NCBI GenBank assembly: GCA_902762855.1
Contig: CACWPR010000026.1
Span: 1 to 49,763 of the forward strand
Direction of reading: 5' to 3'
Origin: Ruminococcus flavefaciens
GTDB taxonomy: Bacteria > Bacillota > Clostridia > Oscillospirales > Ruminococcaceae
Length of the DNA stretch: 49,763 nucleotides
Shown here one piece after another: positions 42,201 to 49,523 of the stretch; position 1 is the stretch's first letter, and every line of letters begins with the position of its first letter. The notes beneath the pieces were generated by a model that had not been told where the DNA came from, ran no database searches, and saw nothing but the letters and a program-made list of their open reading frames with translations. The position numbers and the translations under genes are program-made.

Positions 42201-43130
42201 GTTCTTTGTGATATTGCAGTTGCTGAAGAGGTAGCCTGTGTCGTCATTGGAATCATCTCTTGCAGCGGTGATATAACCGCCGGCAGCGTTGGCACTGTAG
42301 CCCTTCCAGCGGAGCTCGCAGGCATCGAAAACAGCGGAGCTGTCACCGAAGATATAGTCGGTCTGACCCTCGATAAGGCAGTTTTTATAATACTGAGGGG
42401 AAGCTCCGGTGTAGAGAGTGTCCTGGCTGCTGAGGAACTGACATCCGAGGAATTCGCAGTAGCCGGCATCTGCTGCAAAAGCGGCAGCACGCTCGGTAGC
42501 GGCCTTGGTCTGGACGTCAGTGGAGGAAGTTCTGACCTGAGATATGCTTGAAACGGAGGTATCTCCCACAAGCTCAACACCGTCAGCTATTTCTTCCTTA
42601 GTGATATAGCGGTTGAATGAGTTCTCGAAAATGATGTTCTGAGCCTTGAAGTACTGAGCCTTGCTCTGGAGCCAGACAGTAGCGCCCCAGCGGTATGGGG
42701 TATTTTTCTGTGACTTGGCGGAGGCATAGGAAGCGTCGTATGTACCGTTGTTCTTGCTGGTATTGACGCTGTAGTACTTGTAGCCGATGCTGTAATAGAA
42801 GGTGATGAGAACATCGCCCTTGGAGGGTTCGTCATTTACGAATGTGATGTAGGGGGTATTGATGAGTACCTGTTCACGGTAAGTACCAGGAGCAATGTGG
42901 ATAGTAACACGTGCAGACTCGCTGGTTGGGTTGATGCTGGCTGCCTTGTTGACAGCCTCCTGAACGGTTGAGAAGTTATTGCTTTTGCCGGAATAGCCTA
43001 CATAGAGGTCAGTACCTGCGGCGGAGGAGCTGAGTGACGGTGGGAATACCAGCGCCAGAGTCAGCAGTACCACCATGGCAGCAATAACCGCAGCCGCTCT
43101 TTTGAAGAGAGGTTTGGTAGTTCTTGTCAT
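39201..43130 (-). CDS. Dockerin-bearing pectin methylesterase - pectate lyase
   Basis: The 1309-residue secreted enzyme begins at ATG 43130 (AAGGAG nine bases upstream). Domains in order: signal peptide (1-38); CE8 pectin methylesterase (about 40-360; SSQDTLYTG, GQTDYIFGDSSAVF, YLGRPWRD); a fibronectin III-like segment (about 427-510); PL1 pectate lyase (about 513-830; DDGISMTGD, TISYNYYINCHKTSLVGG, HHNWFSNTESRNPRARN); a ricin-type CBM13-like domain (about 890-1040); a beta-rich domain (about 1040-1190); a poly-Thr linker; and a type I dockerin (about 1228-1306; GDADDNGVVAMNDVVLIMQ and VDPDNTGLTVQDALQIQRFL). The two catalytic domains would de-esterify and then cleave homogalacturonan, docked on a cellulosome-like scaffold. 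Confidence 0.93.
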   Translation of the reverse strand: MTRTTKPLFKRAAAVIAAMVVLLTLALVFPPSLSSSAAGTDLYVGYSGKSNNFSTVQEAVNKAASINPTSESARVTIHIAPGTYREQVLINTPYITFVNDEPSKGDVLITFYYSIGYKYYSVNTSKNNGTYDASYASAKSQKNTPYRWGATVWLQSKAQYFKAQNIIFENSFNRYITKEEIADGVELVGDTSVSSISQVRTSSTDVQTKAATERAAAFAADAGYCEFLGCQFLSSQDTLYTGASPQYYKNCLIEGQTDYIFGDSSAVFDACELRWKGYSANAAGGYITAARDDSNDDTGYLFSNCNITKNSALTVKTGYLGRPWRDTAKVMYINTTLQSADCIDAAGWYSMSGVQPENVAGFKEYGTKLADGTAVSLSSRKGHVLSASDANGITLTSYMKNWTPTFLNITSSSSSSGSSSSADGAITLCGGWYEEAFAEWDSSKIGSSVKVSYAQSGSSSYTTVDSELIRSNRVDIPGLKGNTEYTIKVEGSSGSASCTVKTMSFDRSGYAHWNYSSGVGAYNNDGTLKSGVTVIYVTNSNKDTITYGGKTGLYNIFYSAKPSNVVFRFIGTIDVPSGAKANDGQQNDGSSMLYLQYGQNVTIEGIGYNANLNKWGFEMKRCTSCEVRNLWLGQYPDDGISMTGDADNKSTHMWVHNNTIEKGYNAYAGNGTVDADKADGDGSTDIKWSEYVTISYNYYINCHKTSLVGGGTTQFQDWITYHHNWFSNTESRNPRARNAHIHSYNNYFTTNAQYGLGASYNSKIFSEANYFEGTYKPLAAEAMGSDAYSGTIKSYNDKFVSCTMGSGLAYSIVSNKSSNVTIANQKSGGDAYDNFDISSSKMYTSYTLQSADDAKTEVMEYSGRMRQGKAYNSGTSSGSGSSSAESFTDGTMVMFKNVNSGLYLEVANGLAENNANIQQWEANGEGTNKAGEWNTWILYSAGDGYYYIYSALGDRKTFVLDVAGKKADDGTNIDLYQYNGGDNQKFKFTKNSDGSYKILTKVSSDKSAVEIENGSMEYGANVQEWTVNGFNCQDWNIESAALPVSGTLIRSLVVEDSEHASGWSIDSSSSTGDLAFGDREFTITSLPSDLAGTERIITACDSKNTDSELAYFTAAADEIIYIAIDSRMTSLPSWMNGYTKESYTVGITDSSSEKAFDVYSLKVSAGEKVVLGTNGQSSGVMQYIVFAAEQPVVTTTTTTTTTTTTTTTTTTTTSTTTSATTTTSFPLNRIWGDADDNGVVAMNDVVLIMQSISNNDKYGLDGTDENHITDKGMALANVVDPDNTGLTVQDALQIQRFLLEMVTDLDPYA
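39463..39555. repeat. Poly-threonine linker triplet repeat
   Basis: More than 25 near-consecutive Thr codons (ACN, read on the minus strand) form an imperfect trinucleotide repeat inside the pectinase gene. Codon usage alternates ACC/ACT/ACA, which limits slippage. The stretch links the last beta-rich domain to the dockerin and is probably flexible and glycosylated. Confidence 0.85.
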
Positions 43131-43207
43131 AGTATTAACTCCTTTTTGAGGTGAGAGGTCGGCGCAGCACTGCCTTATGCTTCGCCTTGCATATCTATAC
43201 ACGATAC

Positions 43208-43236
43208 ATTATAGCGCATAAAGCGGGAAAAGTAAA
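43208..43236 (-). promoter_or_regulatory. Promoter of the pectinase gene
   Basis: Reading leftward, TTTACT (43236-43231), 17 bases, then TATAAT (43213-43208). The leader to ATG 43130 is about 70 bases. The weak -35 fits a promoter that needs an activator such as the adjacent AraC protein. The rest of 43131-43394 has no gene. Confidence 0.65.
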
Positions 43237-43353
43237 TGAAATTTATGAACATTAATTTATATTTGTAATTCTTTCACAAGAGCAGCTTCCTCTGATTGGT
43301 AAAATTGCAGACAAATATTACTGATAGTATATAGTCCCGTCTCCGATACCCAT

Positions 43354-43384
43354 AGAAAAAGCCGGGCGGCAAATGCCGTCCGGC
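43354..43384 (-). terminator. Terminator of the AraC regulator gene
   Basis: GCCGGGCGGCA and TGCCGTCCGGC form an 11-bp stem (one G-U) with a two-base connector; when read leftward it is followed by TTTTT. It lies just after the regulator's stop codon. Confidence 0.85.
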
Positions 43385-43394
43385 GGGAAAGGAT

Positions 43395-45629
43395 TCATTG
43401 TTTATCAGGACATTCGTTTTTATGAGCTTCCCGGAATTCAGTGGGGGAGACTCCCTCTGAGGCACGGAACTGCCTTACAAAGTAATTGTAGGAGGAGTAG
43501 CCGCAGCGCTTTGAGATCTCAGTAACGGAGAGCTCGGTCTGCATGAGGAGCCTTTTGGCAGTCTCGATGCGGAAGCCTATCATCTCCTCAATGATGCTCT
43601 TTCCGAAAAAGGCCTTGTAGGTCTTCTGGAGGTAGCTTTTGCTGAGGTACAGGCTGTCAGCAATGTCGCTGATATTCCAGGAGAGCTCAGGGTTTTTCAT
43701 TATCCTGCTTCGGAGGGCGCAGAGCTTTTCAAACTGAGGATTTGCGTTGACCTCGGAGATATTATAGGAATATATCTTGTTCACGGTGGACTTGTACATA
43801 GCCTCGCCCAGGCTGATATTCTCGTCAGTGCGCTGGGTGTAGAGTCCGACGGAGAAGTCGATATTGCAGTCGTCGCTCTGGTCGTAGCGTTTTTCCTTCA
43901 GCTTGGAGCTGAGCTCCTCATAAATATCTGATGCTCGTCCGGAGTCGAAGGAGATGACGCAGAGGGTCTGGGAGTTCCACATACCGCATATCTCCTTGCT
44001 GCTTATGCAGCTTTTGAGGAGTTTAGCGAAGGATGAAGATATCTGGTTGCATTTTTCCTCGCCGCTGCGGTAGTAGGTATTCTTTATGCCGGTGAGTTCG
44101 ATAGTGATGAAGTCAGCGGAAGAGGTATGTCCGATGACAGCCAGTCTCTTGGCAAATTCCTGTTCGATTCCGCTTCGGTTGAGCATACCTGTGACCTTGT
44201 CGTAGAGGAGGGCACGGTTAGTATTGAGGATAGTGTGGGACATTATGGCCTTTATCCTCACGAGCTCCAGAGCCACATTCACGTAGTTTATCCACTGGAG
44301 GTAGAGAGAGCTGAAGGAGATGGTATGCTTTCCGAAGGACACGGCGCTGTAGCCAAAGAAGTTATCATTATAGTGTATAGGTGAGATATAGAAAACAGAG
44401 GGGTATTTCCGGTCAATGTCGAAGTCAGGTATGAGCTCAGATGAGCTGAAGAAGTCGGGGTGAGTGTACTCTCTGGCGATAGAGGACTTGGCCAGTATCA
44501 TCCTGACGTCGTCGCCGCATTTGAAGTCCAGCTTGTCGTGATAGATCCCCTTTGTGGAGTTCATGTACTTCTGAGTCAGGCAGATCCTCAGGTGTGCCAT
44601 TTTGTACAGCATATAAGTATAATTGTCCAGTCTGTCAGCGAAAACAAAAGGACTGTCGGTGTTGGTGATGTCGAAGAGCATATCACCGTAGAGGAGGTTC
44701 GACTCAAGCCGGGAGTTTACTTTTTTATTGCGTTTAATGTCCTTATGGAGCGCAGGCTGTTTATTGCAGCCGCAGCTCCTTCCGATACGGAGCTCGCCGT
44801 TTTCGTTGGGGACCTTGGGACATATCCTGCCGGTGATTATCCTGTAGAGCCGGCGGAAGGCCTCGGAGCCGAGCTGGAAGTTAGGACGGCTGTAGGAGGT
44901 TATAGAGGGCTCGAAGGAAGCACCTTCAACAGAAGCGTCGTAGCCGGTGACAGCAATGTCTCCGGGGACTTTTATGCCTTTTGTGCTCAGGTGTCTGATA
45001 AGGGAGATAGCGGTGATGTCGTTGCCGCAGACTACGGCATCTGGCCGTGGGAGCCGTCCGTCGATAATTTTCTCGGCCATATTTTTAGCGGCCTCCATCC
45101 AGAAGTCGCCGTAGTGGACAGAATTTTTGTCCACAGGCAGACCGTGCTTTTTCATGGAGGTGAGGAAGCCTTTCAGGCGCTCCTCGGAGACGTAAACCTT
45201 TTTGGGACCGGTAAGGCAGTAGATTTTTTTGCACTCATGGACCTCGATGAGGTGGTCGGTTATCATCTCGAAGGCGTCGCAGTCGTCCACGGAGGTTGTC
45301 TCGAAATTCTTATGGTCACAGGAGTCCAGCAGCATAACGGGCTTGCCGGAGATAGTGAGGAGGCCGTCGATATACGAGCGTATCTCCTCGCCGTAGAAGG
45401 TGTTCCTGTCGTAGAGGAAGCCGTCGAATTTTTCAGAAAGGATGAGGTCGAAGATATATTTTTCGGTATCCTTGTGGGCAGTGCCGGAGTAGAAGTTATG
45501 CAGAGGGGCGATAACTGCCACATCGCAGTTGCTTTTGAAGGCCTGTGAGGAGATGCCTCGCATTATTTCCTCCTGGAAATCTATATGGCAGTCGGTGATG
45601 ATAACACCGATGAGCAGACGTTTTTTCAA
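43395..45629 (-). CDS. AraC-family regulator with periplasmic-binding-protein-like sensor
   Basis: The 744-residue product starts at TTG 45629. Residues 1-285 form a LacI/PBP1-like sugar-sensing domain (IGVIITDCHIDFQEEIMRGI, DAVVCGNDITAISLIRHLS, IAVTGYDASVEG) without a LacI helix-turn-helix. A middle region (about 300-460) is GAF-like. Residues about 465-625 resemble a degenerate GGDEF domain (ALLYDKVTGMLNRSGIE, DFSVGLYTQRTDENISLGEAM) lacking the GGDEF signature. The last 100 residues are an AraC domain (DIADSLYLSKSYLQKTYKAFFGKS, VTEISKRCGYSSYNYFVRQFR). It is transcribed toward the pectinase gene and is its probable activator. Confidence 0.92.
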   Translation of the reverse strand: MKKRLLIGVIITDCHIDFQEEIMRGISSQAFKSNCDVAVIAPLHNFYSGTAHKDTEKYIFDLILSEKFDGFLYDRNTFYGEEIRSYIDGLLTISGKPVMLLDSCDHKNFETTSVDDCDAFEMITDHLIEVHECKKIYCLTGPKKVYVSEERLKGFLTSMKKHGLPVDKNSVHYGDFWMEAAKNMAEKIIDGRLPRPDAVVCGNDITAISLIRHLSTKGIKVPGDIAVTGYDASVEGASFEPSITSYSRPNFQLGSEAFRRLYRIITGRICPKVPNENGELRIGRSCGCNKQPALHKDIKRNKKVNSRLESNLLYGDMLFDITNTDSPFVFADRLDNYTYMLYKMAHLRICLTQKYMNSTKGIYHDKLDFKCGDDVRMILAKSSIAREYTHPDFFSSSELIPDFDIDRKYPSVFYISPIHYNDNFFGYSAVSFGKHTISFSSLYLQWINYVNVALELVRIKAIMSHTILNTNRALLYDKVTGMLNRSGIEQEFAKRLAVIGHTSSADFITIELTGIKNTYYRSGEEKCNQISSSFAKLLKSCISSKEICGMWNSQTLCVISFDSGRASDIYEELSSKLKEKRYDQSDDCNIDFSVGLYTQRTDENISLGEAMYKSTVNKIYSYNISEVNANPQFEKLCALRSRIMKNPELSWNISDIADSLYLSKSYLQKTYKAFFGKSIIEEMIGFRIETAKRLLMQTELSVTEISKRCGYSSYNYFVRQFRASEGVSPTEFREAHKNECPDKQ

Positions 45630-45687
45630 GGTCTCACATCCTTTGCAGAATCAATGTACACGAACAACATTATAATTTATGTGTAAT

Positions 45688-45716
45688 ATTGTATCATAAC
45701 ATTCCTTGAAATGCAA
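45688..45716 (-). promoter_or_regulatory. Promoter of the AraC regulator gene
   Basis: Reading leftward, TTGCAT (45716-45711), 17 bases, TACAAT (45693-45688), with TGA directly before TACAAT as an extended -10. The leader is about 50 bases. Confidence 0.65.
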
Positions 45717-45779
45717 GATGATTCTGCATATTTTTTTTGAGGAATAACAAAAATCTTCTGAATATGATAGAATTATTGA

Positions 45780-45807
45780 TTGCAGAGAGCTGAATTTTGT
45801 GTATAAT
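45780..45807 (+). promoter_or_regulatory. Promoter of a candidate non-coding RNA
   Basis: TTGCAG at 45780-45785 and TATAAT at 45802-45807 are 16 bases apart, on the plus strand, facing away from the araC promoter. No open reading frame follows; the GC-rich hairpin region does. Confidence 0.6.
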
Positions 45808-45813
45808 ATAAAT

Positions 45814-46075
45814 ATAGGCACAGCATAGTACTCATGAGCAGACCGCCTTCAGGGGAACAGCCGTAAAGCGACGGCAGGAGCGGAGCTCACAGAGCGGATA
45901 TGCACAAAAGCGTATGCGGCAGGAAAAGAGCTGGAAAGACCTCAGGCAATAGGCAGCCGGAGGAACAGTACAGAGCGTGAGCCGGATGCGTAAACAGCTT
46001 ATATAACTTACAGACACATTTTCCCTCATATCCGGACTCACTCAGCACAGGAGTCCGGACTTACCAAGCGTTTTT
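45814..46075 (+). ncRNA. Candidate structured non-coding RNA
   Basis: The 559-base gap between araC and metG contains no convincing frame, yet from the promoter onward the DNA changes from AT-rich to GC-rich and purine-rich. Local hairpins are GCCGT-AAAGCG-ACGGC (45860-45875), GAGC-GGA-GCTC (45878-45888), ATATGC-ACAAAA-GCGTAT (45898-45915) and CCTC/GAGG enclosing GGC/GCC (45940-45963). A 9-bp stem TCCGGACTC/GAGTCCGGA (46031-46059) precedes T5 at 46071. Purine-rich joining segments (AGGAAAAGAG, two copies of GGAACAG) are typical of folded RNAs. I cannot assign a class; raiA-type RNA and 6S RNA are candidates to test. Confidence 0.5.
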
Positions 46076-46151
46076 CCCTCTATATATATCCCTCCGAAAG
46101 CTCTTCCCACCTCTCAGGGAGGAGTTTTCTGCTGTCCGGGCGCATAAAGGA

Positions 46152-46190
46152 AAAGAAAAAGCCGCATACAGATGTATGCGGCGATTTTTT
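46152..46190. terminator. Bidirectional terminator between the RNA region and metG
   Basis: A perfect 9-bp stem GCCGCATAC/GTATGCGGC with loop AGAT (46161-46182) is flanked by an A-rich run (46150-46160) and T6 (46185-46190). It ends metG leftward and would also stop any rightward RNA. A further stem CCCTCC/GGGAGG lies at about 46090-46121. Confidence 0.88.
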
Positions 46191-48162
46191 ATCTTATCTT
46201 GGAACCAACAGGGATAGAATCGTCAACGAAGATGACCTTAACACCGTCGGGAGTATCAGCGGCACATATCATTCCGTTGCTGTCCACACCTCTGAGCTTT
46301 ACGGGCTTGAGGTTGGCGATGAGCTGTATCTTTTTGCCGATGAGGTCCTCAGGAGCGTAGTACTGAGCTATGCCGGAGACGACCTGACGGCCGCCCATGC
46401 CGTCGTCGAGCTGTAAGCAGAGGAGCTTGTCGGACTTCTTAACCTTTTCGCAGGCAGTTACCTTGGCAACTCTTATCTCCACCTTAGCGAAGTCGTCGAT
46501 AGTTATTTCAGGAGCCAGGGTGATAGGCTCAGCAGGAGCGGACTCGCCCTTTTCCTCAGCGGACAGCTTAGCCTGAGCGGCGTCCATATTTTTCTTGATG
46601 ATAGCGTTGAGCTCCTCTATCTCCTTGTCAACGTCGATACGTGGGAAGAGGATAGCGCCCTTGTGAACGGTAACGTTCATGGGGAGCACACCGAACTTGT
46701 CAGCGTTTTCGTAGGTGGTATCCTCAGCGGAAGCGCCTATCTGCTCCCAGACCTGGGGCATAGTAGAGGGCATGAAGGGGGAGAGAAGGGTAGAAACTAT
46801 ACGGATAGCCTCCAGGAGGTTGTAGAGGACGGAGGCCAGCCTTGGGCTGTCAGCCTCATTCTTGCCCAGCTTCCAGGGCTCAGTCTCGTCGATGTACTTG
46901 TTTGCACGGTCAACGACCTTGAAAATATCCTCCAGAGCGGACTTTATCTTAGTCTCGTCGATAGACTTGTCCACAGAGTCACGGAGAGCGGTTACAACTG
47001 AGATGAAATCCTTGTCGATGTCAGCCTCCAGACGGTCCTCAGGGAGGGTACCTCCGAAGTACTTGTCAGCCATAGCGACGGTACGGGAAACGAGGTTTCC
47101 GAAGCCGTTAGCCAGGTCGGAGTTGATGCGGTTTATCATTATCTCATTTGAGAATGAGCTGTCAGCGCCGAGAGCCATTTCACGGAGGATATGGTATCTG
47201 ATAGCGTCACAGCCGTAGCGTTCACCGAGGACGAAGGGGTCAACGACGTTGCCCAGGGACTTGGACATTTTCTCGCCGTTCATAGTAATCCAGCCGTGGA
47301 TAGCCAGGTGCTTGGGGAGCGGAATATCCAGAGCCATGAGCATAGCAGGCCATATGATAGCGTGGAAGCGCATGATGTCCTTAGCGACCATGTGGACGTC
47401 GGCAGGCCAGAACTTATCAAAATCGTTGTAAGCAGAGTTGAGGTAGCCGAGAGCAGTGATGTAGTTTGAGAGAGCGTCTATCCAGACGTAAACGACGTGA
47501 CCCTCATCGAAGGTAACGGGGATGCCCCACTTAAAGGTAGTACGTGAAACGCAGAGGTCCTCCAGACCGGGCTTGATGAAGTTGTTTACCAGCTCAGTGG
47601 CACGGGTCTTAGGCTGGAGGTAGTCGGTCTCAGTGAGGAGCTTTTCGATGCGGTCAGCGAAGGGGGCCATTTTCATGAAGTAAGCCTCTTCCTTAGCGAA
47701 AGTCACAGGTCTGTGACATTCAGGGCAGCAGCCGTTCTCATCGAGCTGAGAATCGGTCCAGAAGCTCTCGCAGGGAGTACAGTACTTTCCGGAGTACTCG
47801 CCCTTATAGATGTAGCCCTTGTCGTAGAGTGCCTTGAAAATTTTCTGAACGGACTCAACGTGGTAGTCGTCAGTGGTACGGATGTATCTGTCGTAGCTGA
47901 TGTTCATATATTTCCAGAGTTTCTGGAACTGAGCAACGATGCCGTCAACGTATTCCTTGGGGGTGATACCGGCCTCAGCGGCTTTCTGTTCTATTTTAAG
48001 TCCATGTTCGTCAGTACCGGTAAGGAACATGACGTCATAACCCTGCATTCGTCTGTAACGGGCGATAGAGTCGCAGGCGACTGTAGTATAGCAGTGACCT
48101 ATATGGGGGTTGCCCGAGGGGTAGTAGATAGGCGTAGTAATGTAAAAGGGTTTTTTGGACAT
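46189..48162 (-). CDS. metG: Methionyl-tRNA synthetase
   Basis: MetRS charges tRNA-Met. The catalytic domain shows YPSGNPHIGHCYTT (HIGH), a zinc knuckle (CTPCESFWTDSQLDENGCC, then PECH) and GEKMSKSLGN (KMSKS). The anticodon-binding helices follow. The last 110 residues or so form a tRNA-binding domain of the Trbp111/CsaA type (DDFAKVEIRVAKVTACEKV, LQLDDGMGGRQVVSGIAQYY). Length 657 is typical of Gram-positives. It is transcribed from a consensus promoter with a leader of about 55 bases and ends at a hairpin adjoining its stop. Confidence 0.97.
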   Translation of the reverse strand: MSKKPFYITTPIYYPSGNPHIGHCYTTVACDSIARYRRMQGYDVMFLTGTDEHGLKIEQKAAEAGITPKEYVDGIVAQFQKLWKYMNISYDRYIRTTDDYHVESVQKIFKALYDKGYIYKGEYSGKYCTPCESFWTDSQLDENGCCPECHRPVTFAKEEAYFMKMAPFADRIEKLLTETDYLQPKTRATELVNNFIKPGLEDLCVSRTTFKWGIPVTFDEGHVVYVWIDALSNYITALGYLNSAYNDFDKFWPADVHMVAKDIMRFHAIIWPAMLMALDIPLPKHLAIHGWITMNGEKMSKSLGNVVDPFVLGERYGCDAIRYHILREMALGADSSFSNEIMINRINSDLANGFGNLVSRTVAMADKYFGGTLPEDRLEADIDKDFISVVTALRDSVDKSIDETKIKSALEDIFKVVDRANKYIDETEPWKLGKNEADSPRLASVLYNLLEAIRIVSTLLSPFMPSTMPQVWEQIGASAEDTTYENADKFGVLPMNVTVHKGAILFPRIDVDKEIEELNAIIKKNMDAAQAKLSAEEKGESAPAEPITLAPEITIDDFAKVEIRVAKVTACEKVKKSDKLLCLQLDDGMGGRQVVSGIAQYYAPEDLIGKKIQLIANLKPVKLRGVDSNGMICAADTPDGVKVIFVDDSIPVGSKIR

Positions 48163-48223
48163 GATGATCTCTCCAATCAGAATGAATTCCGGTGCTCCGG
48201 ATGAAAGAGCACGGTATTTACAT

Positions 48224-48252
48224 ATTATACCACACTATTCCATATTTGTCAA
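48224..48252 (-). promoter_or_regulatory. Consensus promoter of metG
   Basis: Reading leftward, TTGACA (48252-48247), 17 bases, TATAAT (48229-48224), with TGG before TATAAT as an extended -10. All twelve key positions match consensus. The leader has a small stem GTGCTC/GAGCAC and no T-box features. Confidence 0.9.
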
Positions 48253-48261
48253 AGCCCCCAG

Positions 48262-48366
48262 CCAGTGTGACGCTGGACCCAGCCACGTTGCCGCTCTTAA
48301 ACTCGCTCACTCACCGGGTAAGAACTCATCGCAAGCGTCAGCGTGGCCAGCCCTGCCTTCGGCAGG
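48262..48366. repeat. Dispersed hairpin repeat, copy B, with further inverted repeats
   Basis: The first hairpin CCAGTG-TGA-CGCTGG (48262-48276) corresponds to GCAGCG-TGA-CGCTGC in copy A at 6874. The outer G-C pair has become C-G and an inner C-G has become T-G, so pairing is kept. 48267-48311 matches copy A at 40 of 45 positions. Downstream, CCACGTTGCCGCT (48283-48295) can pair with AGCGTCAGCGTGG (48334-48346), and CCTGCC-TTC-GGCAGG closes at 48352-48366. No coding frame covers it. The remaining gap to 48532 is AT-rich and shows nothing else I can name. Confidence 0.7.
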
Positions 48367-48532
48367 TATGAAATATACTGGGAGGCGACTTGATGATAAA
48401 AATTTTGCAGGTTCGGACTTATCTTACGTCGAAAAAAGATGAAAAAGTTTGTAAAATTGTGAAATATGAAGATAAATCCAAAAAAATCTGAAAAAGTGTT
48501 TCAAAATAATTGAAAACATCGTTTGAATAGAC

Positions 48533-48561
48533 TTGAAGTTCATATGAACCTGTGATATAAT
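48533..48561 (+). promoter_or_regulatory. Promoter of the DUF1836 gene with operator-like palindrome
   Basis: TTGAAG at 48533-48538 and TATAAT at 48556-48561 are 17 bases apart, with TGA making an extended -10. A perfect 12-base palindrome GTTCATATGAAC (48538-48549) lies in the spacer, the position used by MerR-type regulators. Confidence 0.75.
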
Positions 48562-48591
48562 CATATCATCACGAAAGGAGTTGTTAAGGCC

Positions 48592-49155
48592 ATGGAACGT
48601 ATGATACCCGGCACTACACTTAAATTTACTGAACAGGCAAGAGATGAGGCTTTTTCACTTATCTCGCCGGTGCTGGAGGCTACAGGCGGCCTTACGCTCT
48701 CACAGCTCTCCAAGCTCACCGGACTTGAGGGTACAACCATCCAGAACTGGATAAAACGGGGCTGGGTGTCATCCACAAAGGGGAAGAAGTACTCCGAAAA
48801 GCAGGTCCTGCGGATACTCCTCATAAATATGCTGCGGGGTGCCATGAAACTTGAGGACATCGCAAAGCTGATGAGCTACGTGAACGGCGACGTGGAGGAC
48901 ACCTCCGATGACATAATCGCTGACATACATCTTTACAACATCCTCTGCAAGGTGATATTCACCGCCGAGGACAGCGGAGCCTTTGACGAGCAGTCGCTCA
49001 GGGGTATCATCGGCTCTGAGATAGCAGAGAATACGCATATGATAGCCGACGACGAGAAGCTGGCAGGAGCAATGTACTCAATGGTGCTGGCCTACAGGAG
49101 CGGACGGCTGAAGGCAGAAATGGAAAAAAGTCTTGAAAAGCTCATCAGGTCATGA
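48592..49155 (+). CDS. DUF1836 (MerR-like) regulator
   Basis: The 187-residue product matches the DUF1836 family of Firmicutes regulators. A winged helix-turn-helix like MerR covers about residues 38-85 (LSQLSKLTGLEGTTIQNWIK, GKKYSEKQVLRILLINML). A helical C-terminal half follows, with no Cys ligands, so it is not a metal sensor of the classic kind. AAAGGAG is 12 bases before ATG 48592. The palindrome in its own promoter suggests autoregulation (inferred). The small membrane protein gene follows after 21 bases. Confidence 0.85.
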   Translation: MERMIPGTTLKFTEQARDEAFSLISPVLEATGGLTLSQLSKLTGLEGTTIQNWIKRGWVSSTKGKKYSEKQVLRILLINMLRGAMKLEDIAKLMSYVNGDVEDTSDDIIADIHLYNILCKVIFTAEDSGAFDEQSLRGIIGSEIAENTHMIADDEKLAGAMYSMVLAYRSGRLKAEMEKSLEKLIRS

Positions 49156-49176
49156 TATAGTCCGGGGGGACTTGAT

Positions 49177-49512
49177 ATGAAAAGGGATAAAGAGGAAACA
49201 ATATTTCAGAAGATAGTAGTAATATCCGTTGAGGTATTCATCATAGCAATATTAATAGTCGGCTCTGTGCTCATAGACTTTTATGGAGGACTGTTCATTT
49301 GTCTGCCCTTTGCGGCGGCGGTGGTAAAAGAGTTTTTCAGTGAGGACGGAGACAGCAGGTTGTTTGGCAGCGGAGACAATTCTCCAACACAGGGGGAGCT
49401 GGTAAGCTACCGGGAGTACCCGGAGGTGAGGAAGGAAAGCTCACAGAGGACAGTCTCCAGCGGTAAAATGGACGACTTGTTCACACCGGAGGACGTGAGC
49501 CGCAAAAGCTAA
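49177..49512 (+). CDS. Small membrane protein
   Basis: The 111-residue product has a hydrophobic region (about 14-52: VVISVEVFIIAILIVGSVLI, then GGLFICLPFAAAVV), probably two helices, and a polar Ser/Glu-rich tail. No signal peptide cleavage site or family is recognised. It is co-directional with the DUF1836 gene and probably in its operon. GGGGGACTTG lies before ATG 49177. The structured RNA candidate begins about 12 bases after its stop. Confidence 0.65.
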   Translation: MKRDKEETIFQKIVVISVEVFIIAILIVGSVLIDFYGGLFICLPFAAAVVKEFFSEDGDSRLFGSGDNSPTQGELVSYREYPEVRKESSQRTVSSGKMDDLFTPEDVSRKS

Positions 49513-49523
49513 GTGTTCATCTG

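Noticed and set aside
44460-45548. 362-codon open frame antisense to the AraC regulator
   Set aside because: It is a codon-bias shadow: no ribosome-binding site, no recognisable product, and the opposite strand is clearly coding.
46020-46075. RNase P RNA on the minus strand, from AAGTCCGGACTCC
   Set aside because: That stretch is one arm of a hairpin; none of the other conserved RNase P segments are found on either strand.
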